Below the pieces are notes generated by a model, which was not told the DNA's origin, searched no databases, and saw only the letters and a list, made by a program, of their open reading frames with translations. Shown one piece after another: positions 1-8,162 of a stretch of 64,000 bases of DNA. Every line of letters starts with the position of its first letter. Position 1 is the first letter of the stretch. The stretch lies in contig DAORVK010000012.1 of the NCBI GenBank assembly GCA_035433705.1, positions 6,810 through 70,809 on the forward strand, read 5' to 3'. Both the position numbers and the translations under genes were made by a program. The stretch is from CADEFQ01 sp035433705. GTDB taxonomy: Bacteria > Pseudomonadota > Gammaproteobacteria > Steroidobacterales > Steroidobacteraceae.

Positions 1-517
1 CGTAATGACGGGCTGCCGGCCAGTTGGCGACATACACCAGAATGTCGTAGTCGTAGCGCGGGCGTCGCCGGCTCCAGACCGGAAAACGCAGGTCGTAGCA
101 GATGAGCGGGGCGATGCGTGCCCCGCGCCAGCTCACGAGCAGGGGTTCGAGCCCCGCCGCGTAACACTCCTGTTCGCCACCCATCCGGAAGAGGTGCCGC
201 TTGTCATAGTGCGCCAGTGTGCCGTCGGGGGTTGCCCAGAGTGCGCGATTGTGCACGCCTGCCCCGTCGCGGATGAAGGCGCTGCCGAGTACCGCGGCGT
301 CGAGATGCCGGGCCTGCGCGCACAGCCACTCGCAGGTGGCACCCCCCATGAATTCAGCGCTTGCACCACCCTGCATATCGAAGCCCGTGGTGAAGGTCTC
401 CGGAAGCACGGCGAGGTCAGTGGCGCCGGCGAGCGGCGCGAGCAGCCGGGCCATGCGCTGCCGGTTGGCCGAGGGATTCGCCCAGTCGAGCGGGGTCTGC
501 ACGAGGGTCACGCGCAT
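1..517 (-). CDS. Omega-amidase / nitrilase-family carbon-nitrogen hydrolase (partial, C-terminus off window)
   Basis: The visible 172 residues carry the nitrilase-superfamily triad: Glu40 in PETFTTG, Lys106 in YDKRHLF and Cys140 in ICYDLRFP. The GG-E pattern after the lysine resembles YafV/Nit2 omega-amidases, which hydrolyse 2-oxoglutaramate to 2-oxoglutarate plus ammonia. The start is the ATG at 517, 9 bases after the stop of the aminotransferase upstream. That neighbour belongs to the methionine/glutamine transaminase family, whose by-product with glutamine as amino donor is exactly 2-oxoglutaramate, so the pairing supports the call. The C-terminal part lies beyond position 1. The specificity is inferred from motif and context; the family is clear. 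Confidence 0.85.
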   Translation of the reverse strand, partial: MRVTLVQTPLDWANPSANRQRMARLLAPLAGATDLAVLPETFTTGFDMQGGASAEFMGGATCEWLCAQARHLDAAVLGSAFIRDGAGVHNRALWATPDGTLAHYDKRHLFRMGGEQECYAAGLEPLLVSWRGARIAPLICYDLRFPVWSRRRPRYDYDILVYVANWPAARHY

Positions 518-526
518 AGGCGCAGT

Positions 527-1693
527 CTACCTCGTCGCGCGGGCGGCGAACGCGCGCAGGCGCTGCGCGGCTGCGTCGAGCGTCGCATCGTCCTTCGCGA
601 AGCACACACGCACGAACGGCAAATGGGGCGGATTGCGATAGAAGGGCGACAGCGGAATCGTTGCCACCCCGCCTGCCTCGAGCAGCCGCTGCGCGAACTC
701 GAGGTCGCCCATACCGGGTGCAATCGCCGAGTAGTCGAGCAACTGGAAGTAGGTACCCTCGGCAGCTTGCAGCCGCAACCCGCTGCCTTCGAGCGCGCGC
801 AAGAGCCTGTCGCGCTTGCCCTGGAAAAAAGCCGCGAGGCCTTGCCAGCATTCGGGGTGGCGCGGGAGATAGTGCGCGATGGCAGCCTGCAGCGGCGCGG
901 CGATGCTGAAGGTGTTGAACTGGTGAACCTTGCGCAACCCGGTCGTCAGCGCAGGTGGCGCAACGCAATACCCCGTGCGCCAGCCGGTCGCGTGCAGGGT
1001 CTTGCCGAAGGAGTACACGACGAAGCTCTTTGCCCGCAGTTCTGCGTGCGCGAGCGCGGACTCATGCCGTCGGCCATCGAAGATGACGTGCTCGTACACC
1101 TCGTCGGCCAGGAGCAGGATCGGGCGAGCGCGCAGCAGCTCCGCCAGCGCGTCGAGGTCACCCGCGCAAGCCACCGTGCACGCGGGGTTCAGCGGCGTGT
1201 TCACGATCACGAGTCGCGTACGCGGCGTGATGGCTGCCCGCACGCGGTCCCAGTCGTAGCGAAACTGCGGCGGCGCGAGCGGAACATGCACTGCGCGTCC
1301 GCCGGCGAGCCGGATTGCGGGGTCGTAGGAATCGTATGCCGGGTCGAAGACGATCGCCTCGTCACCCGGACCGATCACTGCCTGAATGGCCGAGTAGATC
1401 GCCTCGGTCGCGCCACAGGTCACGGTGATTTCCGCGAGTGGGTCGACGCCAATGCCACGGCTCTCGCGCAACTTGGCGGCAATTGCCTCGCGCAGCGGCA
1501 GCGAGCCTTCCATCGGCGCGTACTGGTTGTGGCCGGCAGCCACCGCTGTGGCGAGTGCGTCGGCGAGCCTCGTGTCAATCGGATAGTCGGGAAAGCCCTG
1601 ACCGATGTTCAGCGCACCGAGTTCGGCGGCACGGCGCGACATGACAGTGAAGATCGTCGTGCCGACATCGGGCAGCTTGTCCGCATGCATCAT
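527..1693 (-). CDS. ybdL: PLP-dependent aminotransferase, methionine/glutamine-type (YbdL/kynurenine aminotransferase family)
   Basis: A class I/II fold-type I aminotransferase of 388 residues. The N-terminal NIGQGFPDYP segment, the NTPLNPA loop and the PLP lysine in YSFGKTLHATGWRTGY are typical of methionine aminotransferase YbdL and glutamine transaminase K. I start it at the ATG at 1693 (tandem ATGs, next at 1690), because the frame open further upstream gives an Arg-rich stretch that overlaps the kinase gene. It lies 13 bases after ppgK and 9 before the omega-amidase, so the three are probably cotranscribed. The likely role is to use 2-oxo acids with methionine, glutamine or aromatic amino acids. 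The exact substrate cannot be read from sequence. Confidence 0.85.
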   Translation of the reverse strand: MMHADKLPDVGTTIFTVMSRRAAELGALNIGQGFPDYPIDTRLADALATAVAAGHNQYAPMEGSLPLREAIAAKLRESRGIGVDPLAEITVTCGATEAIYSAIQAVIGPGDEAIVFDPAYDSYDPAIRLAGGRAVHVPLAPPQFRYDWDRVRAAITPRTRLVIVNTPLNPACTVACAGDLDALAELLRARPILLLADEVYEHVIFDGRRHESALAHAELRAKSFVVYSFGKTLHATGWRTGYCVAPPALTTGLRKVHQFNTFSIAAPLQAAIAHYLPRHPECWQGLAAFFQGKRDRLLRALEGSGLRLQAAEGTYFQLLDYSAIAPGMGDLEFAQRLLEAGGVATIPLSPFYRNPPHLPFVRVCFAKDDATLDAAAQRLRAFAARATR

Positions 1694-1706
1694 GCCATCA
1701 CGTGCG

Positions 1707-2441
1707 TCATGCCGCCGCGAGCGCCGCACCGATGACGCCCGCGGCGGCCCCGAGCGCCGCGGGCCGGATGGGCGCCCGCGATGCAACGAAGGGCGCGAAG
1801 GCATCGAAATGCGTGCTGACCGCGCCACACAGGATCATGAGATCAGGCCAGATCAGGCGCTCCAGGTAGGCGAGATACTCGGACAGCCGTGCACCCCATT
1901 CCTGCCAGCCGAGCGACAATTCCGTGCGCACCCGCGCCGATGCCCAGTGCTCGGCCGAGTCCCCGCGCATCTCGAGATGGCCGAACTCGGTGTTGGGCAG
2001 CAGCTTCCCGTCGATGAACGGCGCCGACCCGATACCGGTACCCAGCGTGAGTACCAGCACGGTTCCGGGCACGCCGCGTCCGGCGCCGAAACGCATCTCC
2101 GCGAGCCCGGCGGCATCGGCGTCGTTCAGGAATGCGGCGCGACGCCCGAGCGCCCCGGCAAGCAGCGCGCTGACATCCGTGCCGATCCATGCGTGATCGA
2201 TGTTCGACGCCGTGCACGCCCTGCCCTGCTTGACGACCGACGGAAAGCCGAAGCCCACACCGGCCGCTCCCGGAAGTCTGGCGTCGATACCGCGGATGGC
2301 CTCGACGACCGCGTGCGGTGTGGAAGGCACGGGGGTCGGCACGGAAAGCATTTCGCCAACGATTGCGCCTTGCGCGAGGTCGACCAGCCCCGCCTTGATC
2401 GAGGAGCCGCCGAAGTCGATACCGAGGTTGACGCCCGCCAC
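1707..2441 (-). CDS. ppgK: Polyphosphate glucokinase (ROK family)
   Basis: A 244-residue ROK-fold kinase. It has the N-terminal phosphate loop GIDFGGSSIKAG, the catalytic NDADAAG segment, TLGTGIGSA, and PNTEFGHLE, which is characteristic of polyphosphate/ATP glucomannokinases. The CxCG zinc motif of ordinary ROK glucokinases is absent, as is normal for PpgK. The enzyme should phosphorylate glucose using polyphosphate. It follows potI by only 9 bases, so it is transcribed with the polyamine transporter although no metabolic link is evident. The short length matches the family. Confidence 0.88.
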   Translation of the reverse strand: MAGVNLGIDFGGSSIKAGLVDLAQGAIVGEMLSVPTPVPSTPHAVVEAIRGIDARLPGAAGVGFGFPSVVKQGRACTASNIDHAWIGTDVSALLAGALGRRAAFLNDADAAGLAEMRFGAGRGVPGTVLVLTLGTGIGSAPFIDGKLLPNTEFGHLEMRGDSAEHWASARVRTELSLGWQEWGARLSEYLAYLERLIWPDLMILCGAVSTHFDAFAPFVASRAPIRPAALGAAAGVIGAALAAA

Positions 2442-2450
2442 GAGCGCAGA

Positions 2451-3302
2451 TTACTTGTTCGCCGCGGCCGCCATCTGCATTTCGCGCTCGCGGCGACGTT
2501 CCTGGCGCCGCATCCAGAACGCGGAAGCAACGACACCAGTTGCCACAATCAGCACCATGATCGTCGCGAGGGCGTTGACGTCCGGACTCACGCCCAGGCG
2601 CACCTTCGAGAAGATCACCATCGGCAGCGTGGTCGAGCCGGGACCCGCGACGAACTGCGACACCACGACATCGTCCCACGAGAGCGTGAACGCCAGCAGC
2701 CAACCCGACATGATCGCCGGCACAATGAGCGGCAGGGTGATCCTGAAGAAAACCTTCGCCGGCCGTGCGCCGAGGTCGAGCGCCGCCTCTTCGAGCGAAT
2801 TGTCGAAGCCTGCGAGGCGCGACTGGACGACGATGGTCACATAGGCCATGGAGAACGTGATGTGCGCGATCGTGATGGTGGCCGCGTCGCGCATTGCCGG
2901 CCAGCCGATCAATTGCTCGAGCGAGACGAACAGCAACAGCAGTGACAGGCCGGTAATGACTTCGGGCATGACAAGCGGTGCAGTCGTCATGCCGGACAGC
3001 AGCGCCCTGCCGCGAAACGGCCCGAAGCGCGCAAGCACGAGCCCTGCGAGGGTTCCGAGGACCACTGCGCCCGTTGCAGACATCGCCGCGATGCGGATCG
3101 ACAGCCAGGCCGCGCCGAGAATCTGCTCGTTGCGGAAGAGCTCGCCGTACCACCTGAGCGTGGGCGAGTTCGGTGCATCCCAGACCGTGACGAGGCGCGA
3201 ATTGTTGAACGAGAACACGATCATCGAGACGATCGGCACGTACAGGAACGCGAGCCCGAACCACAGCCCTGCTTTCGAGAACCAGTGCCGACCGTGCCTC
3301 AT
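2451..3302 (-). CDS. potI: Putrescine/spermidine ABC transporter permease
   Basis: An inner-membrane permease of 283 residues with about six hydrophobic segments. The EAA loop EEAALDLGARPAKVFFRI, with the following PLIVPAI, is the contact with the ATPase. Its ATG overlaps the stop of potH by four bases (ATGA, 3299-3302), a coupled pair. By order it corresponds to PotI of E. coli and SpuH of Pseudomonas. It works with PotH, PotG and PotF to import putrescine or spermidine. Confidence 0.92.
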   Translation of the reverse strand: MRHGRHWFSKAGLWFGLAFLYVPIVSMIVFSFNNSRLVTVWDAPNSPTLRWYGELFRNEQILGAAWLSIRIAAMSATGAVVLGTLAGLVLARFGPFRGRALLSGMTTAPLVMPEVITGLSLLLLFVSLEQLIGWPAMRDAATITIAHITFSMAYVTIVVQSRLAGFDNSLEEAALDLGARPAKVFFRITLPLIVPAIMSGWLLAFTLSWDDVVVSQFVAGPGSTTLPMVIFSKVRLGVSPDVNALATIMVLIVATGVVASAFWMRRQERRREREMQMAAAANK

Positions 3303-4300
3303 TTCGCCCCCGCCAGTTCTCGTGCCTGAAAGTGCTGGAACAGCATGATCGGCACCATCAGCAGCAGCAGCATCGCGATCGCCACGGCGCTCGCCACCGG
3401 CCAGTCGCGGTTCGCGAAGAACTCATCGGACAGTACACGGCCGATCATCAGCTGGTCGGTGCTGCCAAGCAGCGAAGGGATCACGTACTCGCCCACCGCC
3501 GGGATGAACACCAGCAGCGAACCCGCGATGATTCCCGGGATCGACAGTGGCAGCGTCACGCGCAGAAACGAGGTGATCGGCCCTGCCCCGAGGTCGGCGG
3601 CCGCCTCGAGCAGCGTGAAATCATGCTTCTCGAGGTTCGAGTAGAGCGGCAGGATCATGAAAGGCAGGTACGAATAGACGATCCCGATGAACACCGCAAA
3701 ATCGGTCTGCATCATGGTGATCGGCTCGTCGATCACGCCAAGCGCCATCAGCACGTTGTTGATCACGCCGTTGTTCTTCAGGAGCCCGATCCACGCGTAC
3801 ACACGCAACAGGAACGAAGTCCAGAACGGCAGGATGATCAGCATCAGGTAGAGATTGCGCGTCGCCGGGCTCGAGCGCGCCATTGCATACGCCATGGGAT
3901 AGGCGATCAGCAGACAGAACACCGTCGAAATCGCCGCCACCTTGAGCGAATAGAGGTATGAGCTCAGGTACAGGCCGTCGGTGAGCAGGAAGAGATAGTT
4001 GCCGAAGTTCAGGTGCACGTCGATCGCCTTCTCCGTCACCCACTGCCAAAGCGGCGCGTAGGGCGGCATCGCAAGCCGCACTTCGGAGAACGACATCTTG
4101 AAGACGATAATGAACGGGGCGAGGAAGAAGAGCAGCAGCCAGAGGTAAGGGAGCGAGATCACGAGACGCTTGCCCGCCCAGTTGTGGCGCATGTAGATGG
4201 TCCAGCGCGGGGGGCCGAAGCGGTAGAACAGCTCCCACCACGGACCGAGACGTCCCGACAAGAGGCGGGCGGAAGGTCTCGGCAGCATGTGGCGGGACAT
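3299..4300 (-). CDS. potH: Putrescine/spermidine ABC transporter permease
   Basis: A 333-residue inner-membrane permease. A cytoplasmic N-terminus of about 50 residues is followed by a first membrane segment (LPYLWLLLFFLAPFIIVFKM) and an EAA loop (LLEAAADLGAGPITSFLRV). The start chosen is the ATG at 4300 (MSRHMLPRP), 8 bases after the potG stop. The open frame extends further upstream, but there it overlaps potG. It is the PotH/SpuG position of the polyamine importer and ends in a four-base overlap with potI. Confidence 0.92.
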   Translation of the reverse strand: MSRHMLPRPSARLLSGRLGPWWELFYRFGPPRWTIYMRHNWAGKRLVISLPYLWLLLFFLAPFIIVFKMSFSEVRLAMPPYAPLWQWVTEKAIDVHLNFGNYLFLLTDGLYLSSYLYSLKVAAISTVFCLLIAYPMAYAMARSSPATRNLYLMLIILPFWTSFLLRVYAWIGLLKNNGVINNVLMALGVIDEPITMMQTDFAVFIGIVYSYLPFMILPLYSNLEKHDFTLLEAAADLGAGPITSFLRVTLPLSIPGIIAGSLLVFIPAVGEYVIPSLLGSTDQLMIGRVLSDEFFANRDWPVASAVAIAMLLLLMVPIMLFQHFQARELAGAK

Positions 4301-4308
4301 GCAGAGGC

Positions 4309-5454
4309 CTACTGTGAGAGCACCACGGGGCTCGAGCTGTGCCAGGACAGGAACACGTTCTCGTCCCAGAGGATGCGCTCGTCGTCCGACAGTCGCTCGA
4401 CGTTGGGCAGGGTCACGCGCACCATCTTGCCCGACCCGATCCTCACGAGGTAGATCGACAGGTCGCCCATGTAGGCGATCTCCTTGACGACGCCGGATAC
4501 GCAGTTCTCCGCCACATCGGCCGGCGCGGTACGCGAAATGTTGATCTTCTCCGGCCGGATTGCGGCCCACACATTGGAGCCGGGAGCGGCGCTGATGCCG
4601 TGATCGACATAGACGACACCGCCCAGCTCGGCAGAGCGGATCCGCACGCGATCGGGCAGATCCTCGATCAGCTGCCCCTCGAACATGTTCACCGAGCCGA
4701 TGAAGTCGGCGACGAAACGGGTGCCGGGAAACTCGTAAATCTCGCTCGGCGTGCCGACTTGCACGATCTCGCCGCGATTCATCACGCCGATCCGCGAAGC
4801 AAGAGTCATGGCCTCTTCCTGGTCGTGGGTCACGACCACGAAGGTGACGCCGAGGCGCTCCTGGATGTTGATCAGCTCGAACTGGGTCTGCTCGCGCAGC
4901 TTCTTGTCGAGCGCACCGAGCGGCTCGTCGAGCAGCAGCAGCTTCGGGCGCCTGGCGAGCGCGCGCGCGAGCGCCACACGCTGACGCTGGCCGCCGGAGA
5001 GCTGGTGCGGCTTGCGCCCTGCGAACTCGCGCATCTTGACGATATCGAGGATTTCCCCGACACGCGCGGCGATCTCGGCTTTCGGCAGCTTCTCCTGCTC
5101 GAGGCCGAACGACACGTTCTTCGCGACGGTCATGTGCGGGAACAGCGCATACGACTGGAACATCATGTTCGTCGGCCGCTCATACGGCGGCGTATCGGCC
5201 ATGTCCTTGCCGTCGATGAGGATGCGCCCGGACGTCGGCGGCTCGAAGCCGGCGAGCATGCGCAGCAGTGTGGTCTTGCCGCAGCCCGAGCCACCGAGCA
5301 GGCAGAAAATCTCGTGCTGGTAGATCCTCAGCGAGACGTTGTTGACGGCGACGAAGTCGCCGAAGCGCTTCGTGACGTTCTCGATCTGGATATAGGCCTG
5401 TGCGGCAGGGTCTCGCCAGGGCTCTCTCTTGTTGTCGTTGCGTCGCTCGGCCAC
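4309..5454 (-). CDS. potG: Polyamine ABC transporter ATP-binding protein
   Basis: A 381-residue ABC ATPase. It has a Walker A GGSGCGKTT, Q-loop FQSYALFPHMTV, signature LSGGQRQRVALARAL, Walker B LLLLDEPLGALD and H-loop VTHDQEEA, then a C-terminal TOBE-like regulatory domain. I choose a GTG start at 5454 because GGAAGG sits 6 bases before it (complement of 5461-5466). The upstream in-frame ATG at 5511 falls inside the loop of a strong hairpin and would add a Pro/Arg-rich tail. It energises PotH/PotI. Confidence 0.92.
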   Translation of the reverse strand: MAERRNDNKREPWRDPAAQAYIQIENVTKRFGDFVAVNNVSLRIYQHEIFCLLGGSGCGKTTLLRMLAGFEPPTSGRILIDGKDMADTPPYERPTNMMFQSYALFPHMTVAKNVSFGLEQEKLPKAEIAARVGEILDIVKMREFAGRKPHQLSGGQRQRVALARALARRPKLLLLDEPLGALDKKLREQTQFELINIQERLGVTFVVVTHDQEEAMTLASRIGVMNRGEIVQVGTPSEIYEFPGTRFVADFIGSVNMFEGQLIEDLPDRVRIRSAELGGVVYVDHGISAAPGSNVWAAIRPEKINISRTAPADVAENCVSGVVKEIAYMGDLSIYLVRIGSGKMVRVTLPNVERLSDDERILWDENVFLSWHSSSPVVLSQ

Positions 5455-5496
5455 AGGCAACCTTCCAGTGGTGGGAAGAGGACGGGGCGAGGGGAC

Positions 5497-5526
5497 GGGC
5501 GGGCGCCGCAAGCCGGGCGCCCGCCC
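5497..5526 (-). promoter_or_regulatory. Intercistronic stem-loop between potF and potG
   Basis: A perfect 11-bp GC stem (GGGCGGGCGCC at 5497-5507 pairs with 5516-5526) encloses the 8-base loop 5508-5515. It lies 9 bases beyond the potF stop and 30 bases before the potG ribosome-binding site, and no T-run follows. Such hairpins after binding-protein genes commonly protect the 5' message or cause partial termination, so that binding protein exceeds membrane components. The structure is visible; the role is inferred. Confidence 0.6.
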
Positions 5527-5535
5527 TGCCGTTTG

Positions 5536-6690
5536 CTACTTGCCGGTCTTGAAGCGGGTCCAGGAGCGCGTCAGCAGGCGCGTGAACTCGGGACTCTCGG
5601 CGAGGTCGGGCACGATCTTTGCCTTCACTTCGGCCGTCGGGTAGATCGAGACGTCATTCTTCACCGAATCGTCGATCATCGGCAGCGCCGCGGAGTTGTT
5701 GCTTGCGTAGTTGACGTAGTTCGAGTTCTTCGCCGCGACGTCGGGCCGCATCATGTAGTCGATGAACAGGTACGCGTTCTTCACATGCTTCGCATCCTTC
5801 GGGATCGCGAAGTTGTCGAAGAAGGCGATCGCGCCCTCCTTCGGGATGTTGTACCTGATCTCGATACCCTTCGCCGCCTCGTTCGCGCGGTCGCGCGCCT
5901 GCAGCACATCGCCGCTCCAGCCGAGCGCGAGACAGATCTCGCCGTTCGCGAGGTCGTCGATGTATTTCGAGGAGTTCACGTAGCGGATGTAGGGACGGAT
6001 CTTCATCAGCACGTCTTCGGCGGCCTTGAGGTCCTCGGGTTTCTCGCTGTTGGCGTCGCGGCCGAGCCAGATCAGGACCGTGCCGACCACTTCGGACGGT
6101 GCGTCAAGCAGCGTGACGCCGCAGTCCTTGAACTTCGAGACGACCGCCGGATCGTAGAACATGCGCCAGCTGTCGACCGGCGCATCGGGCATGGCTTCCT
6201 TGATCTTCGCGACGTTGTAGCCGACGCCCGAAGTGCCCCACATGTAGTTGACTGAATGCTCATTGCCCGGGTCGTGCATGGCGACGCTGCGGGTGACGTC
6301 CGGGTCGGCGTCCTTCAGGTTCGGGATCTTCGACTTGTCGAGGACCATGAACACGCCGGCCTTGATCTGGCGCGCCATGAACGACGCCGAAGGCAGGACC
6401 ACGTCGTAGCCGGTATTGCCCGACAGCAACTTCGTCTCGAGGACCTCGTTCGAGTCGAACACGTCGTAGTTGACCTTGATGCCGGTTTCCTTCTCGAAAT
6501 CCGGGATCACGGTCGGGTCAATGTAGTCCGACCAGTTATAGACGTTGAGAACCTTCTCCTCGTCGGTGTCGAGTGCGGGCTTGGCGGCTTCCGTGGCCGC
6601 GGGAGCCGCAGGCTCGGCCGGCTTCTTGCCGCAGGATGCGACCAGCGCGGCGACCGTGGAGAGGAGCAGGATGCGAAGTGTAAGCGACAT
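5536..6690 (-). CDS. potF: Putrescine/spermidine-binding lipoprotein
   Basis: The periplasmic solute-binding component, 384 residues from the ATG at 6690. It has a lipoprotein signal MSLTLRILLLSTVAALVASC with the modified Cys at about residue 20, then an Ala/Pro/Glu-rich linker. The mature protein begins LNVYNWSDYIDPT, the hallmark of PotD/PotF proteins. An AGGGGGA precedes the start by about 8 bases; an in-frame ATG ten codons upstream would put extra residues before the signal peptide. Pseudomonas has two binding proteins (SpuD, SpuE) at this position but here there is one, so its preference for putrescine or spermidine is open. Confidence 0.93.
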   Translation of the reverse strand: MSLTLRILLLSTVAALVASCGKKPAEPAAPAATEAAKPALDTDEEKVLNVYNWSDYIDPTVIPDFEKETGIKVNYDVFDSNEVLETKLLSGNTGYDVVLPSASFMARQIKAGVFMVLDKSKIPNLKDADPDVTRSVAMHDPGNEHSVNYMWGTSGVGYNVAKIKEAMPDAPVDSWRMFYDPAVVSKFKDCGVTLLDAPSEVVGTVLIWLGRDANSEKPEDLKAAEDVLMKIRPYIRYVNSSKYIDDLANGEICLALGWSGDVLQARDRANEAAKGIEIRYNIPKEGAIAFFDNFAIPKDAKHVKNAYLFIDYMMRPDVAAKNSNYVNYASNNSAALPMIDDSVKNDVSIYPTAEVKAKIVPDLAESPEFTRLLTRSWTRFKTGK

Positions 6691-6758
6691 GTGAGTATCC
6701 CCCTGTACCGACAGCGGCATTTATATAACAGCTGCTGCGCCGTGAACAGACGCAGCGT

Positions 6759-8135
6759 TCAGACCCACCGCTCCCGTGCGACGAGCGAGGCCGTCTGATC
6801 GAGTGCGAGCCCGATCCGCCTCACCAGTTCGTCAATCTCGGCGGGAGTGATTACGAGCGGCGGGGCGACGATCATGGTGTCCCGGACCGCCCGCGAGATC
6901 ACGCCATTGGCGACGCACAGATCGCGGCACGCCGTGCCCACCTCACCCCGATTCGCAAAGAAGCGCCGCGACGGCCTGGCCGGGACGAGTTCGAGCGCTC
7001 CGAGCAGCCCGAGCGAGCGCGTCTCGCCAACCAGTGGATGCTCCGCGAGGCTGCGCCATTTCGCGGCGAAGTAGCCGGCCAGCTCATCCCGAACCCGTTC
7101 CACGACCTTCTCCCGTCGCATGATGTCGAGGCAGGCCACCGACACCGCGCAGGCCGCCGGGTGGCCCGACCAGGTGAAGCCGTGGGCGAACTCGCCGCCC
7201 TTGTCGATCAGGACCTCGGCGACCCGGTCAGCCACCATCAGGCCACCGATCGGCAGGTAGCCCGACGACATGGCTTTCGCGATCGGCATGAGGTCGGGCC
7301 GGGTACCGAAGTGCTCGCAGCCGAACCAGCGGCCGGTGCGTCCGAAACCGCAGATCACCTCGTCGGAGACGAGGAGAATCCCGTAGTGATCGCAGATACG
7401 CTGGATTTCCGGCCAGTAGGTTTCAGGAGGAATGATCACGCCACCGGCCCCCTGCACCGGCTCGCCGATGAACGCCGCGACACGCCGCGGCCCGATCTCC
7501 TCGATCCTGTCGGCGAGCTCGCGTGCAGCGCGCAGGCCGAACTCCGCTGGCGTGAGGTCTCCGCCAGACTCGAACCAGTAAGGCTGGTTCACGTGCACGA
7601 TGCCGGGGATGGGCAGCCCGCCCTGCTCGTGCATCGCCTTCATGCCGCCGAGGGAGGCGCCCGCGACCGTACTGCCGTGATAGCCGTTCCAGCGGCCCAC
7701 GATCACGTTGCGCGCGGGCTCGCCGCGCAGCTGCCAGTAGCGGCGCACGAGACGCACCATCGTGTCGTTCGCTTCGCTGCCGGAGCCCGTGAAGAACACA
7801 TGGTTGAACTGCGGCGGCGTGACCTCGGTCAGACGCTGCGCAAGTTCGATCGCGGGCGGGTGGGCGCACTGGAAGAAACTGTTGTAGTACGGCAGCTCGA
7901 GCATCTGCCGGTACGCCGCGTCGGCCAGCTCCTTGCGCCCGTAGCCGAGCGCCACGCACCAGAGCCCCGCCATGCCGTCGAGGATCCGGTTGCCGTTGGA
8001 ATCTGTGAGCCACACCCCCTCGGCACCCGTGACGACGCGTGCGCCCTTCGCCGCGAGTTGCTTGTAGTCGGTGAACGGGTGGAGGTAGTGCGCGGAATCG
8101 AGGCGTTGCAGTTCGGCGGTGGAGCGTGACGGCAT
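6759..8135 (-). CDS. spuC: Putrescine-pyruvate aminotransferase
   Basis: A class III PLP aminotransferase of 458 residues. HPFTDYKQL at the N-terminus, GRWNGYHGSTVAG, the Asp in SDEVICGFGRTG and the PLP lysine in PDLMPIAKAMSSGY match SpuC-type polyamine:pyruvate aminotransferases closely. It transfers the terminal amino group of putrescine or cadaverine to pyruvate, giving an aminoaldehyde and alanine. It lies between the gamma-glutamyl ligase gene and potF, as in the Pseudomonas spu cluster. The 68-base gap to potF is wide enough for a secondary promoter, but I see no clear one. Confidence 0.9.
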   Translation of the reverse strand: MPSRSTAELQRLDSAHYLHPFTDYKQLAAKGARVVTGAEGVWLTDSNGNRILDGMAGLWCVALGYGRKELADAAYRQMLELPYYNSFFQCAHPPAIELAQRLTEVTPPQFNHVFFTGSGSEANDTMVRLVRRYWQLRGEPARNVIVGRWNGYHGSTVAGASLGGMKAMHEQGGLPIPGIVHVNQPYWFESGGDLTPAEFGLRAARELADRIEEIGPRRVAAFIGEPVQGAGGVIIPPETYWPEIQRICDHYGILLVSDEVICGFGRTGRWFGCEHFGTRPDLMPIAKAMSSGYLPIGGLMVADRVAEVLIDKGGEFAHGFTWSGHPAACAVSVACLDIMRREKVVERVRDELAGYFAAKWRSLAEHPLVGETRSLGLLGALELVPARPSRRFFANRGEVGTACRDLCVANGVISRAVRDTMIVAPPLVITPAEIDELVRRIGLALDQTASLVARERWV

Positions 8136-8162
8136 TGCGAACTCCAGGGGCTCAGAGCGCCT

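Noticed and set aside
136..158. A GGGGTTCGAGCCCC sequence that looks like a tRNA T-arm
   Set aside because: It lies inside the omega-amidase coding region in a conserved stretch, and there is no acceptor stem, D-arm or anticodon arm around it.
4339..6255. 638-codon plus-strand frame opposite potG/potF
   Set aside because: His/Arg/Asp-rich shadow of the transporter genes with no recognisable domain.
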